Below are positions 63,650 through 64,000 of a stretch of 64,000 nucleotides of DNA, in pieces (within the stretch, counting starts at the first letter, position 1; every line of letters starts with the position of its first letter). This stretch comes from Croceibacterium atlanticum (GTDB taxonomy: Bacteria > Pseudomonadota > Alphaproteobacteria > Sphingomonadales > Sphingomonadaceae): the NCBI RefSeq assembly GCF_001008165.2, contig NZ_CP011453.2:1-64000 (forward strand). Reading direction: 5' to 3'. A model generated the notes under the pieces. That model was not told where the DNA came from and ran no database searches. It saw only the letters and a list, made by a program, of their open reading frames with translations. Position numbers and translations under genes: made by a program.

Positions 63650-64000
63650 ATGTCAGATTCCGCCATTTTCGACGCGACCAGCATCCGGGCCTTGCGGGAT
63701 TGCTGCAGCCGGTTCGCTACCGGTGTCGCGGTCATCACTACCCGCACGCCCGAAGGCGACCACGGCATGACGCTGAGCGCTTTCATGTCGGTCTCGCTCG
63801 ATCCGCCGCTGATCTGCATTTCGGTCGACAAGCGGGCCAAGATGCTGCCGCGGATCGAAGCTTCGGAACAATATGTGGTCAATGTCCTTCCAGAGCACAT
63901 GCGCGCCCACGCCCTGCATTTCGCCGGGAGACCCGAAGCGGGGCTGACCGACCTGTTTGAAGAGCGGTATGGCCTGCCCGTTCTGCGCGAAGCGGCTGCC
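63650..64000 (+). CDS. Flavin reductase-like protein, cut by window end
   Basis: 117 codons to the window edge with no stop, from an ATG preceded by GAGGA. RDCCSRFATGVAVITT, HGMTLSAFMSVSLDPP and LICISVDKRAKM are the FMN-binding segments of the flavin reductase-like (HpaC/flavoredoxin) family. It is 13 bp after mesD, so it is the third gene of the operon. It may feed reduced flavin to MesX. Confidence 0.88.
   Translation, partial: MSDSAIFDATSIRALRDCCSRFATGVAVITTRTPEGDHGMTLSAFMSVSLDPPLICISVDKRAKMLPRIEASEQYVVNVLPEHMRAHALHFAGRPEAGLTDLFEERYGLPVLREAAA

Overview
The window is high-G+C DNA that reads like a Sphingomonadales alphaproteobacterium (Novosphingobium/Sphingobium-like). The pointers are a large TonB-dependent receptor, DUF6152 proteins, abundant giant secreted proteins and a plasmid initiator of the replication-initiator-A type. 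A complete parA-parB-rep module with palindromic centromere-like sites and a five-copy iteron array (5.8-10.1 kb) indicates a large plasmid or chromid rather than the main chromosome. A tyrosine recombinase with a dif-like site beside it (48.0-49.1 kb) fits multimer resolution of the same replicon. I saw no rRNA, tRNA, CRISPR array, insertion sequence or conjugation gene.

Layout. 0-2.8 kb: an alcohol dehydrogenase and an aldehyde dehydrogenase, both broken by single-base deletions. 3.3-5.5 kb: katG. 5.8-10.1 kb: partition, replication and origin. 10.2-15.8 kb: a HEPN-like protein, a tiny membrane protein, an SbcCD-like nuclease pair, a WGR-domain protein and a small HTH regulator. 16.0-26.8 kb: a giant DUF11-repeat/OmpA-like protein (one frameshift) followed by a large outer-membrane barrel protein. 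26.8-32.8 kb: a ferric-reductase-like flavohaem protein with a pentanucleotide tract upstream, a P-type ATPase with a universal stress protein, a Fic AMP-transferase and a disordered protein. 32.9-43.5 kb: two G8/beta-helix secreted proteins flanking a MarR regulator, a TonB receptor and three small exported proteins, with a shared TTTGA-N5-TCAAA operator in three promoters. 43.6-47.9 kb: guanidinium exporter, 5-formyl-THF cyclo-ligase, glutamate dehydrogenase, small porin-like protein and PAP2 phosphatase. 48.0-51.8 kb: recombinase, pyruvyl transferase-like protein and polysaccharide flippase. 51.8-59.0 kb: an operon-like run built round a secreted metzincin protease. 59.2-64.0 kb: a LuxR regulator, then a MetR-like regulator upstream of mesX-mesD-flavin reductase, the oxygen-dependent, folate-independent methionine synthase system; the reductase is cut by the window edge.

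The most notable items are the DUF11-OmpA/outer-membrane-barrel pair, the MarR-linked G8 locus with its inferred operator, the centromere/iteron architecture (including a parS-like site inside rep), the dif-like site next to its recombinase, and the metzincin operon. Six frameshifts in three genes are all single-base losses, at least four of them in short runs of one base, so either sequencing error or recent decay must be settled before those genes are called dead.
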